A model generated the notes under the pieces. That model saw nothing but the letters and a program-made list of their open reading frames with translations, was not told the DNA's origin and did no database searches. Source: Lepraria neglecta (lineage: Eukaryota; Ascomycota; Lecanoromycetes; Lecanorales; Stereocaulaceae). Taken from it: a stretch of 64,000 nt of DNA. Below are positions 28,541-40,688 of the stretch, one piece after another. Within the stretch, counting starts at the first letter, position 1; the number at the start of each line of letters is the position of its first letter. The stretch lies in contig CM065653.1 in assembly GCA_033220425.1 (NCBI GenBank), positions 4,154,001 through 4,218,000 of the forward strand, given 5' to 3'. Position numbers and translations under genes: made by a program.

Positions 28541-29048
28541 TATTACAATCAGGAAACATGATCAGGGATACGCTTATAGAGCGTAGCGCCCGTTATAGTT
28601 CGAGTCGACGAGTCGGTATCCGACTCGGATAGACCCTGAAGGCTTGGTATATTAAGCGATAAGCGCAGTGGTTACAATAAGCGTAGATACGATTAGTGCG
28701 ATTAGTGCGATTAGGAAGGCTTAGTATATTAAGCGATAAGCGCAGTAGTCGCAATAAGCGCAGATACGATTAGTGCAATTAGTGCGATCAAGAATACTTG
28801 GCATGGATTTTGTATATCTATATATACGGAGTACTACTTACCACTTGGAGTATCGTACTTAACTTGCTATTTAATTGTTTACTATATACGATAGATCTCT
28901 TAGGCTAGGCACTAAATATATATTATCTAATTATATACTAGACCCGCTTAGTATTACTTGAAGCCTACTTTACCTCTTGTATAGTAACACCGCCATCCCT
29001 ATTGAGAATCAATCTATATACGAAGACCGGTACGTACGGTTCGTAACA
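28541..29048 (+). repeat. 3' LTR of Gypsy D
   Basis: 508 bp, the same length as its partner, ending GGTTCGTAACA. It has the doubled 77-bp segment at 28654-28730 and 28731-28807. Differences from the 5' LTR are mostly transitions. Confidence 0.88.
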
Positions 29049-29779
29049 TCTAGGCGATAGCTCCTTGATTTAGCGAAAAAGCTTAAGCGTCCTATTCCGC
29101 CGACTCCTCTATTATAGCTTTTCTCTATAGTCCTTTTAAATAGCTTATCGTTAATTTCGATTACTTCTTCGATTAGTTTATTAAGGGTATTAATAATAAT
29201 CCCTGACCTTATAAGCTCGTCTTTAATATTATCCTTAAGACCTCTCCGGTATATAGTTATCAATATATTATCGTCCTAGTTAGTCTTTACTATATATTAC
29301 TAAAATTAAGTCGAGTACTCTAATATAGATTTCTTCTAGGTTATATACTAGATAGTTTATATCGCTGTATTAACTTCGTTCGACGGACCGAATATATAGT
29401 AGATTTCGAGTCTAAATATAGCTATACTCTCTATCTATTATTTAATTTCGCCGTCTTCGTCGTCGTCTTCTATATACTTCTTTAGGAACGGATTAACCTA
29501 CTTTTGGGCTCTTCTATATAAATAAGTAATAGCGAAGGTAGGATATCGTTATATAGGTATAAGGTCTCCTTAGAACTTCAAGTAAAGTAATACCTAGGAT
29601 AGCTATCCCTCGAGCTTATCTCTCTCTCTATAGTATAAGTCGAGCTAGGCTATCTTAATATATCTACTAAGTCCTTTATTAATAGTTAGGCGTCGTTATC
29701 CGCTTCCTCCTCCTAAGGAGCTTAGGGTAGGTACCCTAGGGTTTCTTGGTATAGTACTCATCCTTAAGGGTGCTTAAAG

Positions 29780-30198
29780 TATTACGAACACGTTACGTGC
29801 TGTATATCGTATATAGATTAATTCTTAATAGGGATGGAGGTACAACTAGACAAGAGTATAAAGCAGGCTTCAAGTGATACTAAGCGGGTCTGGTATATAA
29901 TTAGATAATATATATTCAGTACCTAGCCTAAGAGATCTATCGTATATAGTAGATACTAGATGAAAACAGAAGTTGAGCACGATACTCCAAGTGGTAAGTA
30001 GTGCTCCGCATATATAGATATACGAAACCCATGCCAAGTATTCTTGATCGCACTGATCGCAATACTATTATTACTATCGTCGCTTAGCATGCCAAGCCTC
30101 AGGGTCCTATCCGAGTCGGATACCGATTCGTCGACTCGAACTATAACGGGCGCTACGCTCCTTGAGCGCATCCCTAATCATGTTTCCTAATCGTAACA
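29780..30198 (-). repeat. 5' LTR of Gypsy C
   Basis: 419 bp, followed by the ACTAT target duplication at 30199-30203. The segment of gag next to it (29049-29779) continues at 14812 beyond nested element D. Confidence 0.88.
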
Positions 30199-30203
30199 AC
30201 TAT

Positions 30204-30614
30204 TATATTGGAAGGGATCTACCTTATTAGTAAAGCTATTCTAATATCTCCTAGTACGCAGAGCGCTAGCGTAGATCGGGATAATATTTAATCGACTTGG
30301 TAGCTATTAGGAGCTAGGCTCTTAGTAGTACGCTAGCTACCTAATAGCGGCTATATATTACCCGTAGAAAGAAGCTTAAGGAGCGGTCTATCTACTTCTT
30401 TCCTAAGGATCCTTAGCGATTAGTTCTAATATAGAACTACCTATACTATACTAGTAATATAACTACTTCACGTCTTTGAATACCTTTATATATAGTAGCG
30501 TAGTAATAGCGGAAAGCTGAGCCGCAGTCCGATATCGTAGCGCTAGCGAGATATAGTTCCTAGGGCGTAGTAACGGTCTACTAGCGAGGAGCCTAGTTTA
30601 TAGAGCGATAACGG
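30204..30614 (-). mobile_element. Fot1/pogo transposon, piece 3 of 4
   Basis: A 411-bp island between Gypsy C and Gypsy E. The target duplications (ACTAT on its left, AACGG on its right) show it was continuous with piece 4 (8886-9392) and piece 2 (37187-37868). It should hold the region after the DDE catalytic core, but the frame is too damaged for me to align it firmly. Confidence 0.5.
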
Positions 30615-31041
30615 TGTTACGACCCACGCCCGAGCGTTTACCTAATGGTGCGATAACCAGGTATAGGTGTAGATATCTTATGCTTCTATAGGAGAGGAGT
30701 TACTCAGGTAGAATAGCAGTCTTCGTGTGTGTAGGTAATTAATGCGTTCTATATTAATAACTAGTAAAGTATAGTATAAGGAGTACCAGGAAGATTAACC
30801 AAGTAATGGTTTACCAAGTTGAATATACTATTCTAAATAACGGGTAAAGCCCCGTATATATAGATATAAGAAATCCTGCCAAGCATTCTTAATAGTATTG
30901 CTTGTATTGCGATCACTACGATTATTATTCTTGATAGTATTACTCGTACTGCGACTATTATGATTATCGCTCTACCTATCTATCCTGTTCGAAGTTATCT
31001 GTCCTTCGCGATAGTCCTGTCAGAACCCCCTGGTTCTAATA
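30615..31041 (-). repeat. 3' LTR of Gypsy E
   Basis: 427 bp, starting TGTTACGACC as written on the plus strand. It matches 36760-37186 along its full length, differing mainly by transitions. The first base follows the AACGG duplication (30610-30614). Confidence 0.88.
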
Positions 31042-31650
31042 CTAGCCTCCCCTTCCAGATTTCTCGTCCCGAGAAACTATCTATCCTTTATGCTACCTAT
31101 CTATACCAAAAGATTATCTAACCTAGCTATCCGATTAAAGGAGCTGGCCAGTAAACTTTCCAACTTCGTTATACGACCCTGCTCCCGATATATTACTAAT
31201 AGTAAGTAGTACCTTATAGGTGCTGATTCCGATAGATATTCGAGCTATATTACTAGTAGTCGGAAGTGCGACCTTATAGTATCGCCCCTTGAAATATATC
31301 GTATTGAAAAACGGCGTAACGAGTTACGTAAGGAAGTTACTAATACGCTTACGAAATTAGTACGCCTCTAGGTATAATTAAACTTAGTCGAGAAAGAGAA
31401 GAAGAATATAGTAGACCGAGAGTTATAGAATATAAGGGAGTTAGAGGAAGACTAATGTACCGTCCCTAAGTCTTCCGATAACTTAATATTTAATATCTCG
31501 TCCGAGTAGTTCGATCTCCCTAACAGGATAGAAATCCCCGAGAGCCTCGACTAGTCTTCTCTTCTCTCTGATAGAACTCTTGTAGACGTTCCCTATAGTT
31601 CCCCGCAAGGTTCCTAAGAGGTTCCCAGGTACTTTCCGTTTTATCGTACC
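31042..31650 (+). other. Antisense protein-like block in Gypsy E
   Basis: Same location and strand relation as in C and D: between the chromodomain and the 3' LTR, reading towards pol. Recognisable pieces include KELASKLSNFVIR, SDRYSSYITSSRKCDLIV, RELQNIRELEED-like text and VDVPYSSPQGS. The most complete of the three. A central heptad-like K/E/L stretch suggests a coiled coil. No signal peptide, membrane segment or known domain was seen. Fossil, with a few breaks. Confidence 0.55.
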
Positions 31651-34600
31651 CTTTCTATTTAACTAGGTAGAACTAATTTCTCCTATCTAGGATCCTCTCG
31701 ACCTTATACTCTATTTCTTCCTTAATATTATAATAAAACGTTTCTTAGAGTAGTATATTAGAGTCTACTAGCTCTAGAAGTAAGATATGGAATACTGGAT
31801 ATACTTTGGCGTCAGGTAGAAGCTCGAGTTTATAGTTAACGGCCCCCTTTACCTTCTTAATTAAGAATAGTCCGACCTTAATATAATCTAATTTCTTACT
31901 TAGTCTTATTATCTTTATATTTTTTATTAGGAGGTATACTTTATCCCCCTCTTTAAGCTGAGGAATATTCTTTCTTTTACTATTAACCTATCCCTTTAAC
32001 TTATTATTAGAGCTCTTAATCATTTTTTATATATCCTTATATAAATTCTTAAACTCTTCTACCTTAACTAAGGCTTTTTCTATATTAGGTCTATCCCTAG
32101 CTTATAGAAATATATTCGTATTCTTTCCGTGATTGGTAAAGAATAGTATTAGACCCGTCGTATCTGATCTTTTATTGTTATACGCCAGTTATACTATTAG
32201 AAGCAGTGAAACCTAGTCGTCTTATTTCAGGTTTATATAATATCTTAAGTATACTTCTATTATTTGGTTTATACGTTCCGTTTATCTATTAGTCTATAGA
32301 TAGTATATAGTTAATATCCGAAGTTTAGTTCCAATCGCTCTAATCAGCGTTTTCTAGTAGTTAGAAGTAAATAACTTATCTCTATCGGATATTATCGATT
32401 TAGGTATACTATAATCCCTTATTAGCTTGTTAAGTAGTATAAAGGCTAACTGGTCTACTTTATATATCTCCTTGAATAGTATTATAATTGTATACTTCGT
32501 GAGTTTATCTATAATAACTATAATTGAATCGAAGATATCCTATATAGCTGGATCTTTCGAAGGTAGTAGTTTGACTATAAAGTCTATTATAATATTATCC
32601 TATAGTGATTCTAGTATAGGCGCAAATTGAATTTGCCCGTACTTGGCGTATCGTATAGACTTGTTCTACTGGTATAGAATACATTCTTTAATATATTGTT
32701 CAACGCGCGTCCGAAGCTTCGGCGCTATATATCCTCGTCCTAGGAGTTCTATAGTCTTAGATACTCTAGGGTGACCTTGTAGTAGGTCATCGTGGTAATC
32801 CCTAATTACTTCTTCAATATATATATCAGGTAAGTAAGTTTTTTCCTGATATCTAAGCAATACTAAATCCGGTTAATCCTATCGTAGCTTTGTTGCGAAT
32901 GTATTGTTATTATAGGCCTTTACGATCCTATTAGTTATATTAGGTCCTGATATATAAAGGGTTATTACTAATACCTGATATAGTACTAATAATCCATCGG
33001 CTTCTTGTTTTAGGATTGGTCGTTCTATAATATTCTTCTCTTCTATATAGTCCGATCGCCTGCTAAGCGTATCTACTCGACTATTATCTTTTCCTGGGGT
33101 ATAGGTTATTTTAAACTTATATTATCCGAGTAGTTCTAACTATCTAACCTATCTTCTATTTAACTCTTTTATTATTATAAAGTTAAGAAGATTCTTATAA
33201 TCCGTAAAGATAGTTAGGTCTAAGTAGCTTTCTACGTATACTCTCTAATTTTAAAGTATATATACTACAGTAAGTAGTTCTTTGTCGTATATATTATAGT
33301 TTTATTCTACTACTAACATTTTTCGTGAAAAGTAGGTAACTGGATACTACTTTTAGTCCTTTATTTGATAAAGGTATACTCTAATTACGAGATCCGAGGC
33401 ATCTATTTCGATACGAGCCGGTTCGTTAGCTTAAAAGGTATAGAGTACTAGAGGATCTGTATATACTTTTTTTAATGTGTCAAACGACCTTTATTATTCT
33501 GGTCCCTATATAAATCTAATATCTTTCTTAGTAATATCTATAAGTAGAAGTACTTTCTTTAAGTAGCCTTTAATAAACTTCCTGTTAAAGTTAGTAAATC
33601 CTAAGAAACTTTGCACCGCTTTGACGTCCTATAGTATAGGCTATTCCGCTATAGCTTTAATCTTTTCTAGGCTTATACTAATACCTTTTATACTAACTAT
33701 AAATCCTAGGAACTTAATAGAGTCCCTATAAAACTCGCACTTTTCCGGTTTAAGGAGAAGCCCCGCTTGTAACAGGCATTCGATAACGTCCTATATATAC
33801 TTAATATATTCTTCCTTATTCTTAGAGTAAATCAAGATATTATCGAGGTACGCTATTACTATCCGATCTAAGTATACTCGTATAATATTATTAATAAGTA
33901 CTTGGCAGGTTGCTAGTACGTTGGTAAGTCCAAACGGTATTACTAGATACTCGTAGTAGCTATATCTAGTCCGAAAGGCAGTTTTCTATTCTTCGCCTTC
34001 TTTTATTCGGATTAGATTATATATACCCCTAAGGTCTAGCTTTATAAATATCTTTGCCTTGCTAAGCCGATCCTATAGCTCGCTAATATTTGGCAAAGGG
34101 TAACGATTCTTAATAGTAATATTATTCAACTTTCAATAGTCGATATATAGCCTTAAGCTTCCGTCCTTCTTCGGCGCGAAGAGGATTAGATAACCTACTA
34201 GTAATTTAGATTCCCGAATAAATCCTTTCTTAAGGTTCTCGTCGATATACCCGCGAAGTATAGTAAGTTCCTTTTCCGATAATATATAGATAGGTCCAAA
34301 TATTAGCGCCCTGCCTGGTTCGAGTTCGATCTTATAATCCTATAGCTGGTACTTAGGTAACGCTTTTACGCTCGTCTCTTCCTCGAATAGGTATACCTAC
34401 TATTTATATTCCCGAGGGATTATAGAAGGTTCGTCTTTTCCTTTAATAGCTCTCTCTTTAGTATCCTACTAACCCTTACTAGTAACTAAGGAGTCGAGCC
34501 TTCTCTCTTAGAAGTCGCTCTTATCGTTTAAGAATAAAGTAATATATACTTTAACTAGTCTTCGGTTCTTTCTCTTATCTATTATCGTCTACTATCGACT

Positions 34601-36759
34601 AATAGGTCTAATACTAGTAACATTTCTAGATCGTCCGAATTTAAGTACTTTTATCTTCCAGTTAATTTCTAGGTTATATTTATTTAACTAAGGCATTCCT
34701 AAAATAATATTATAAGTAGCTATCCTAACTATATCGAATATAATCTCCTCGTAGTATTACTAAATTATTACTAGTAGGGAGCGTATCTCCTCCTCTACTT
34801 TTCCTGTTGAGAATACTAACCCGTTAGCTAGGCGTAGCTCGTAAGATAATTTCTTCTTTTGGGTTAGTAGGCTGTTTAAGTCTACTAACCTCCTTAAGAT
34901 AAAATTTCCTATAGCTCCGCTATCTATTATCGCTACGGTCCGCTATCTATCGATATTTACTAGTATAATAATATAAGTGTGGTATTAGGCGGAATATAAT
35001 TGTTGTTTAGGGAATAATATATTAATCTCCTTATATTTCCCCGTAGTATAAGAGATCATTCTTTTCCCTATAATAGTAGGAAGCTATATACTTCCTTTAT
35101 ACCTTTATACGGAATATATTTATTATATAGGTAGCTATACTATAGTACTTAGTTATAAGCTCCTCTCCTAAAGACTCTAAGTAAGTTATTTCTTTCTTTT
35201 TCCTACTTCTCTATAAAGTATAGGAAGTAGTAATACTTCCTCTTACTTGCAAGATACTACTAGTATCTATCTTCCTTATACTTATACTACTATATCTCCC
35301 TATAGTAAGCTTTCTTAAGTAGGGGTACCGTGTATTCTTCCGCCAGACGGCCCCTTTCCTCCCTATATACTAAATAATCGGGTAATATATACTTAGTATA
35401 TAGAATCTCGCTATATTACTAATATTCCCTATTATATCGATAGTCTTGTATAGGTTCGTCCTATTTAGGTTTTATAGATAATTACTTATTTAATATACCT
35501 TATACTTTATTTTCGATTTCGTCGAAGAGTTTATATTTATCTTTATCCGATTAAGGTTCTTTAACTTCTAGTAATTTTCCTTCTACTTAGGATATAGTAG
35601 ATCTAGGTTCGGGTATCGATGCTAGTCTCTCTAGACTAGCTCTCCGTTATTCCTAATCCGTCTTATATTATTAAGATCTATTACTATCCCTATAGTAGTA
35701 CCTCTATACTTCTTCGTTAAATTCTAATTCGAAGGTATTATCTTCCGAATCCTAATCTAACTCTTCTATATTATAGAGTGGCCATATTTCTTTGGAGTTT
35801 TCCTCGTTATCTAGAGGCCCTCCTTCTATTACGTTAATCTACAGTTAGTATACTATATTCTTCGACCTGTAGTCTTTAGCTATATAGCCCAGTTTGCTAT
35901 AGCTATAGTAAGTAATTACTTTCTTTCCCCCGTACTGCTTTTTCCCTTTAAAGTTTCCTTTCTTCTTTCCTATCTAAATAAAGTTAATCTCTATTAGTAC
36001 TATACTATAGTAAGTATTATATTCTCCGTAGTCTTATCAGTAATTCCTTATTTTTAAAAAGAATCCCTTATATTAGGTTCCGCTAACTCCTCCGTCATAC
36101 TATTTCTCTATAGATTATTTAAATAGCTTATTATTAATCTCGATCGTATTTTTAATAAGTCTATCTAGAGTATCAATTACTCCTCCGAATCTTATAAGCT
36201 CGTCTTTAATATTATCTTTAAGGCCTTGATAATATATTATTATTAGTATATTATCGTCCTAGCCTATTTTAGTAGCGTATATTTGAAACTAAGTTAAAAA
36301 CTCTAACGCTAACTTCTTCTACTTTATATACTAAATAATATATATTACTATATTTACCTTGTTAGAAGGTCTGAATATACAGCGGATTTTAACTATAAAC
36401 TTTAGTATACTTTCTATCTATAACTTAACGTCGCTGTCTTCGTTATTATCTTCTATATATTTCTTTAAGAAAGGTTCGACCTATTTTTAGGCTCGTCCTC
36501 TTAGGTATAATATAGCGAAGGTAGTATATCTAGTTACTAGGAGTAAGTCTCCCTGGAATAGAAGGTATAGTTATACTTGTATAAGCTATGGCTCAAGCTT
36601 GTCCCTGTCTCCGTAGTACAGGTCTAGTACTATAACCTTAATCCTTTTTCCAGATCCTTCGTCTATAGTATAGCATCTTTGGCTAGTAACTATTAAGGTA
36701 CTTAGGGTAGGGTTTCTGCCTGAAGTTATTAAAGAACTTATCCTTTAGGGTATTCAAAG

Positions 36760-37186
36760 TGTTACGACCTATACCCGAGCGTTTACCTAATAGTGCGATA
36801 ACCAGGTATAGGTATAGATGTCTTATGCTTCTGTAGGAGAGGAGTTACTCAGGTAGAATAGCAGTCTTCGTATATATAGGTAATTAATGCGTTCTATATT
36901 AATAACTAGTAAAGTATAGTACAAGGAGTACTAGGAAGATTAACCAAGTAATAGTTTACTAAGTTGAACATACTGTTCCAAACAACGGGCAAAGCCCCGT
37001 ATATATAGACATAAGAAATCCTGCCAAGCATTCTTGATAGCATTGCTCGTATTGCGATCACTGCGATCATCATTCTTGATAGCATTGCTCGCACTGCGAC
37101 CATTACGATCATCGCTCTACCTGCCTGTCCTATTCGAAGTCATCTGTCCTTCGCGACAGTCCTGTTAGAACCCCCTAGTTCTAACA
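36760..37186 (-). repeat. 5' LTR of Gypsy E
   Basis: 427 bp, followed by AACGG (37187-37191). Sequence just inside it (CTTTGAATACCC on the minus strand) resembles the corresponding site of C and D, probably the primer-binding region. Confidence 0.88.
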
Positions 37187-37868
37187 AACGGCCCGCTGAC
37201 GGGGAGTATACCTTATAGATATAGAACTTAATAGCGGTATTACTAATATGAGAAGTATACCCGGCTAGAATAAATATACGATATTCGCCTTTCTAACCAA
37301 TAGCAGTCTCTTTGGTAAAGTACTATTCAAGCCACGTTAGTCCTAGCTTGTTATTAGTCTAACCGTTCTCGTTAACTATAATATATCCTTCTTTTAGAAC
37401 TTCGTGCCAGGCCTTCTACTATTATTTTGCCTTGAAGATAATCTAGAGCTTAAGAATTCTCCTATCTATAGAGATATACTTAATAAGAGATATCTAGTCG
37501 CAGTTACCGTACTAAGTTATAGTAGGTTTTTTTTCGTACTTAGAGATTATTACCCGAAGTTTAGTAATAATCCCTTATATAAAGCCTTTTTTATCTATAT
37601 TATAGATATTCTTATCTTCTATCTAGTACTATCTCTTAATACTTTTATAGAGCTCGAACTAGCTATAAAGAGTCTTCGGTTCCTAGACTATTACTCGTTC
37701 TTTATCGAGAGGAGGAATATAAATAGATCTGATATTAGGGTAGCGACGTAGAAATTTTTGGATCTAATTGACTCCTAAAGGCTCTAAATCACCCTTCTTT
37801 TAAAGTAGTTCTATTACTATAAAACGTGTCTATTTAATACGCGGTAGCCAACTCCAAGCCTATAGATA
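37187..37868 (-). mobile_element. Fot1/pogo transposase, DDE core (piece 2 of 4)
   Basis: The minus strand encodes the catalytic core of a Fot1/pogo-like transposase. Reading down from 37868: an HTH_Tnp_Tc5-type stretch (KFLRRYPNIRSIYIPPLDKE), NIYNIDKKGFI (first Asp), SKYEKKPTIT, IIFKAK, EVLKEGYIIVNENG, NKLGLTWLE and YRIFILAGYTSHIS, where the family has ILDGHxSH, so the second Asp position now reads Ala. In-frame stops of the CAG/TGG-to-TAG type are frequent. An open frame on the other strand (37404-37751) is a shadow of this gene. Confidence 0.8.
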
Positions 37869-38094
37869 TGTAACGGGGTCTAGGCATGCGTGACTGATAC
37901 AACTGGTGGATTTGCTACTAGATAGACTGAATCATGAGGAACTTAGGTAGGAGTCCCTAGAGACAATACATTTATCGAGGGAGATTGCACCCTCGTATCA
38001 AGCCGATCTACTATACAACTTGCGCTATCGTATAGCCGTACCAGAGGGATAGTCTCCCGAACCTGATCTAGCATCTCTATAGTCGGCCCTTATA
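37869..38094 (-). repeat. 3' LTR of Gypsy F
   Basis: 226 bp, starting TGTAACGGGGTCTAG and ending CCCTTATA. It pairs with 44544-44769. Confidence 0.88.
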
Positions 38095-40688
38095 ATTATC
38101 CTCCCTTTTCTAAGACGAGCTCCTATAAGGTAGTAAGCGTAGGAAGAAGAATAATAGTAATCAGCTACCCCTACCGGAGCAGCTTTACAGTACGCCGATA
38201 CCCTATTATATAGATATTATACTAATACGCTAGTAATTATCAGACGACTACTAAGCAGACAAGATCCGACTCGAAGTCCGAGTCGATTAGTTAGATCGAT
38301 ATCTTTCGAAATTTAATTCTTTCGTCTTATACGACGCCTTAGTCTTATTAAAACTATAAAAACCTCTCTAGTAGGTAGGAAAATAGATAAAAGAGTACTA
38401 TCGTTTATAGTATTACTACGGATATTAACGCTCTCTTCCCCCTTGCCCTTATTCGTAGATATAGATCTCTTTAGAATATATCGTTATAGCCTCCTTCCGG
38501 TGGCTACCGATTCTACTATAGGCCTATTAGGGTATTCCTTATAAAACTTTCCTAATAGCTTCTATAGATAAGAGACCCTCTCGAAGGGTTTCTAAGTATC
38601 CTCTAAATTAGGATAACCTTCCTAATAGATTTAATAGTATAGGCCTCCTGCCTTACTATCCTTATCGGGTTCGAAAATTATACTATCTATAACGCTAGCG
38701 ATAATACAGTCCTATATATCGCCCTTATCGAATTCTATATCCTCTAGGCTTTAGCTTATCTCCCTCTACTTTAAAGAGTCCTTTTCTAGTAAGGATATAT
38801 AGAATACGTTATAAATTCGCCAGCTATCTAGTAGCTTTAGTTAGTACGACTATAAGCTGATAACGTCTATAATAAGGAATAGACCGAATTTCTTAAACTC
38901 TAGCTTCCTATTTCGCTTTATCTTTATATACTTAGTATTTAACTAAATATAGTCGCCGACTTTATAGTCTCGTAACTTCCGATATCTATTAGCGAACTCT
39001 GCTTATAATTACTATATAGCCAAGATAGTATCCTTATATACGCCTATTAGTATAAATAAGTATTTTACGTTATTAACTACGACGCGAGAATAAGATTTCG
39101 GATCGATTTTCTCGTCCTAAGATATCCTTAGACTATAGCTAAGGTTAGCCTCGAATAGTAATATACTAGTAGTAGAGTTCTTTATATTATTATAAGTAAA
39201 CTCCGCTATAGGTAACTACTATACCTAGTTATCCTACTCCTAGCAGACGAATACTCGTAAGTATTATTCTATAGTACTATTCTATCGCTTAGTCTAGCTA
39301 TCGGTCTAAGGGTGAAAAGCTATCGAGAGGCGATATCTCACCCCTAGGAAATACGCAAGGCTAGACTAGAACTAAGAGGTGAACAGCGACCTACAGTCCG
39401 TTACTATAGAGTCCGGTAATCTATAATAGCGAACTAGGTTCTTAATTAGTACCTAGGCAAACCGCTTAGCGTCGAGCGTCTTATCTACTACTATATAATA
39501 TAATATCTTTATAAGACGATCTACGATTATAAGGATCGAGTTATACGTATACCTACGCCAATCTTTCGATAGGGGTAGCCTAGTTACGAAGTCTAATAAT
39601 ATATCCTTCTATTTATAAATAGGGACTGGCAAGAGTATTAACTTACTATACGGTTTGTGCCTTAACGACTTAGTTATAGCGTATATAGAGTATATAGCGA
39701 CGTATTCGCTTATATCCTTGGCAAGCTTTAGCTAGAAGTACTTGTATTAAATAAGTGCTTAAGTCTTCTTAGTACCGAAATAGCCTACTAGCGGACTATC
39801 ATAATAGTATTCTATAACGACGTCTCGTAATACCTTAGGAATATATATTCGTCCCTCGTAGTATAGTCTACCTCTAGCGAGACTATAGGGTTAGCTACTT
39901 AGGCCGCTTAGAGAGTTAATTATAGATTTCTTCAATTATTCTATAATATTCCTTATATAATTATCCTCGAGAGTTAACTCTTTAAGTTAATTATTAAAAG
40001 ACTAATCCTTAACGGAGTTACCTATAGGGTCTTCGATTATAATAGTAGCTTATATTTAGGCCTACTATCTATATATACCGGGTACCCTATTAGTACCAGT
40101 AATAAGTATCTAAAAGTAGCCTGCTATAAAAGCAGACCGCCCTATAGTATAGAATCCTTATAGGGTATACTTCAGCTTATTAAGTAGATAATAGTTCTCT
40201 TATTCGATAACACTATTATCCTACTTATAGTCAGTGATCCGACTTAGTAGGTCCGCAGGATTATATTTCCCCTAACGATATTCGATAGTAAAGTCGTAGC
40301 GACTTAGTTCTTACGCCCAACAAATCTAACGACTATTTAGTCGTATAGTATTTATAAATCTCTTAAGATTATAATAATCTATTAAGACCTGAGTCTTATA
40401 CCTGCTACCCTCGTAGTAGTAGCGCCAGTATTTAAATAACTCGATAATAGCTAATAGTTCTTTATTATACGTATCGTACCGGGTCTCTACCGGAATTTAT
40501 TTACGTAAGTAGTATACTACTAGGTACCAAACTTCGCTATATAACTGACTCAGGATACTACTAATGGTATAGCCCGATGTATTAGTCTCTACCCGTATTG
40601 GTAGTTCCGGGTTAAAGTGCCTTAGTACTAGTACGGTAGTAAAAGCTATCTTTAAATCTTTAAAGGCCTTCTTTACCTCGGGTATAAG

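Larger units (their letters stand above)
14813..29048 (+). mobile_element. Ty3/Gypsy chromovirus relic D, nested in C and carrying a hAT
   Basis: LTRs of 508 bp (14813-15320 and 28541-29048) with target duplications CCTAG / TCTAG (one transition apart). Plus-strand coding order: gag (about 15338-16900, CCHC near 16190-16240), protease (about 17100-17190), reverse transcriptase (about 17740-18480), RNase H (about 18640-19010), integrase (19150-19500, resuming at 26988-27480) and chromodomain (about 27820-27960). Its gag closely resembles that of C, so the two are sister families. It is structurally whole apart from the hAT insertion, and broken by very many RIP-type changes. Confidence 0.9.
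9393..30198 (-). mobile_element. Ty3/Gypsy chromovirus relic C, host of nested element D
   Basis: Both LTRs are 419 bp (9393-9811 and 29780-30198) and flanked by a perfect ACTAT duplication. Coding is on the minus strand: gag (29779-29049, resuming at 14812 to about 13900), a CCHC zinc knuckle (about 14640-14680), protease (about 13640-13740), reverse transcriptase (about 12250-13060), RNase H (about 11800-12200), integrase (about 10700-11640) and a chromodomain (about 10420-10500). Element D is inserted in gag in the opposite orientation. The unit is structurally whole but has very many RIP-type breaks. The LTRs differ mainly by transitions, so LTR divergence cannot be used as a clock. Confidence 0.9.
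30615..37186 (-). mobile_element. Ty3/Gypsy chromovirus relic E
   Basis: LTRs are both 427 bp (30615-31041 and 36760-37186) with a perfect AACGG duplication. Minus-strand coding order: gag (about 36750-35200), CCHC knuckle (about 35870-35920), protease (about 34905-34965, with an IIDSGA motif), reverse transcriptase (about 33440-34300), RNase H (about 33000-33440), integrase (about 31900-32860) and chromodomain (about 31690). A 64-codon open stretch at 32666-32860 is the integrase zinc-binding region. Less decayed than C and D, with fewer but still many breaks. It is inserted in the Fot1/pogo transposase. Confidence 0.9.

Noticed and set aside
37404-37751. 115-codon plus-strand frame with hydrophobic text
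   Set aside because: It is the complement of the Fot1/pogo DDE core, whose motifs are recognisable on the minus strand.
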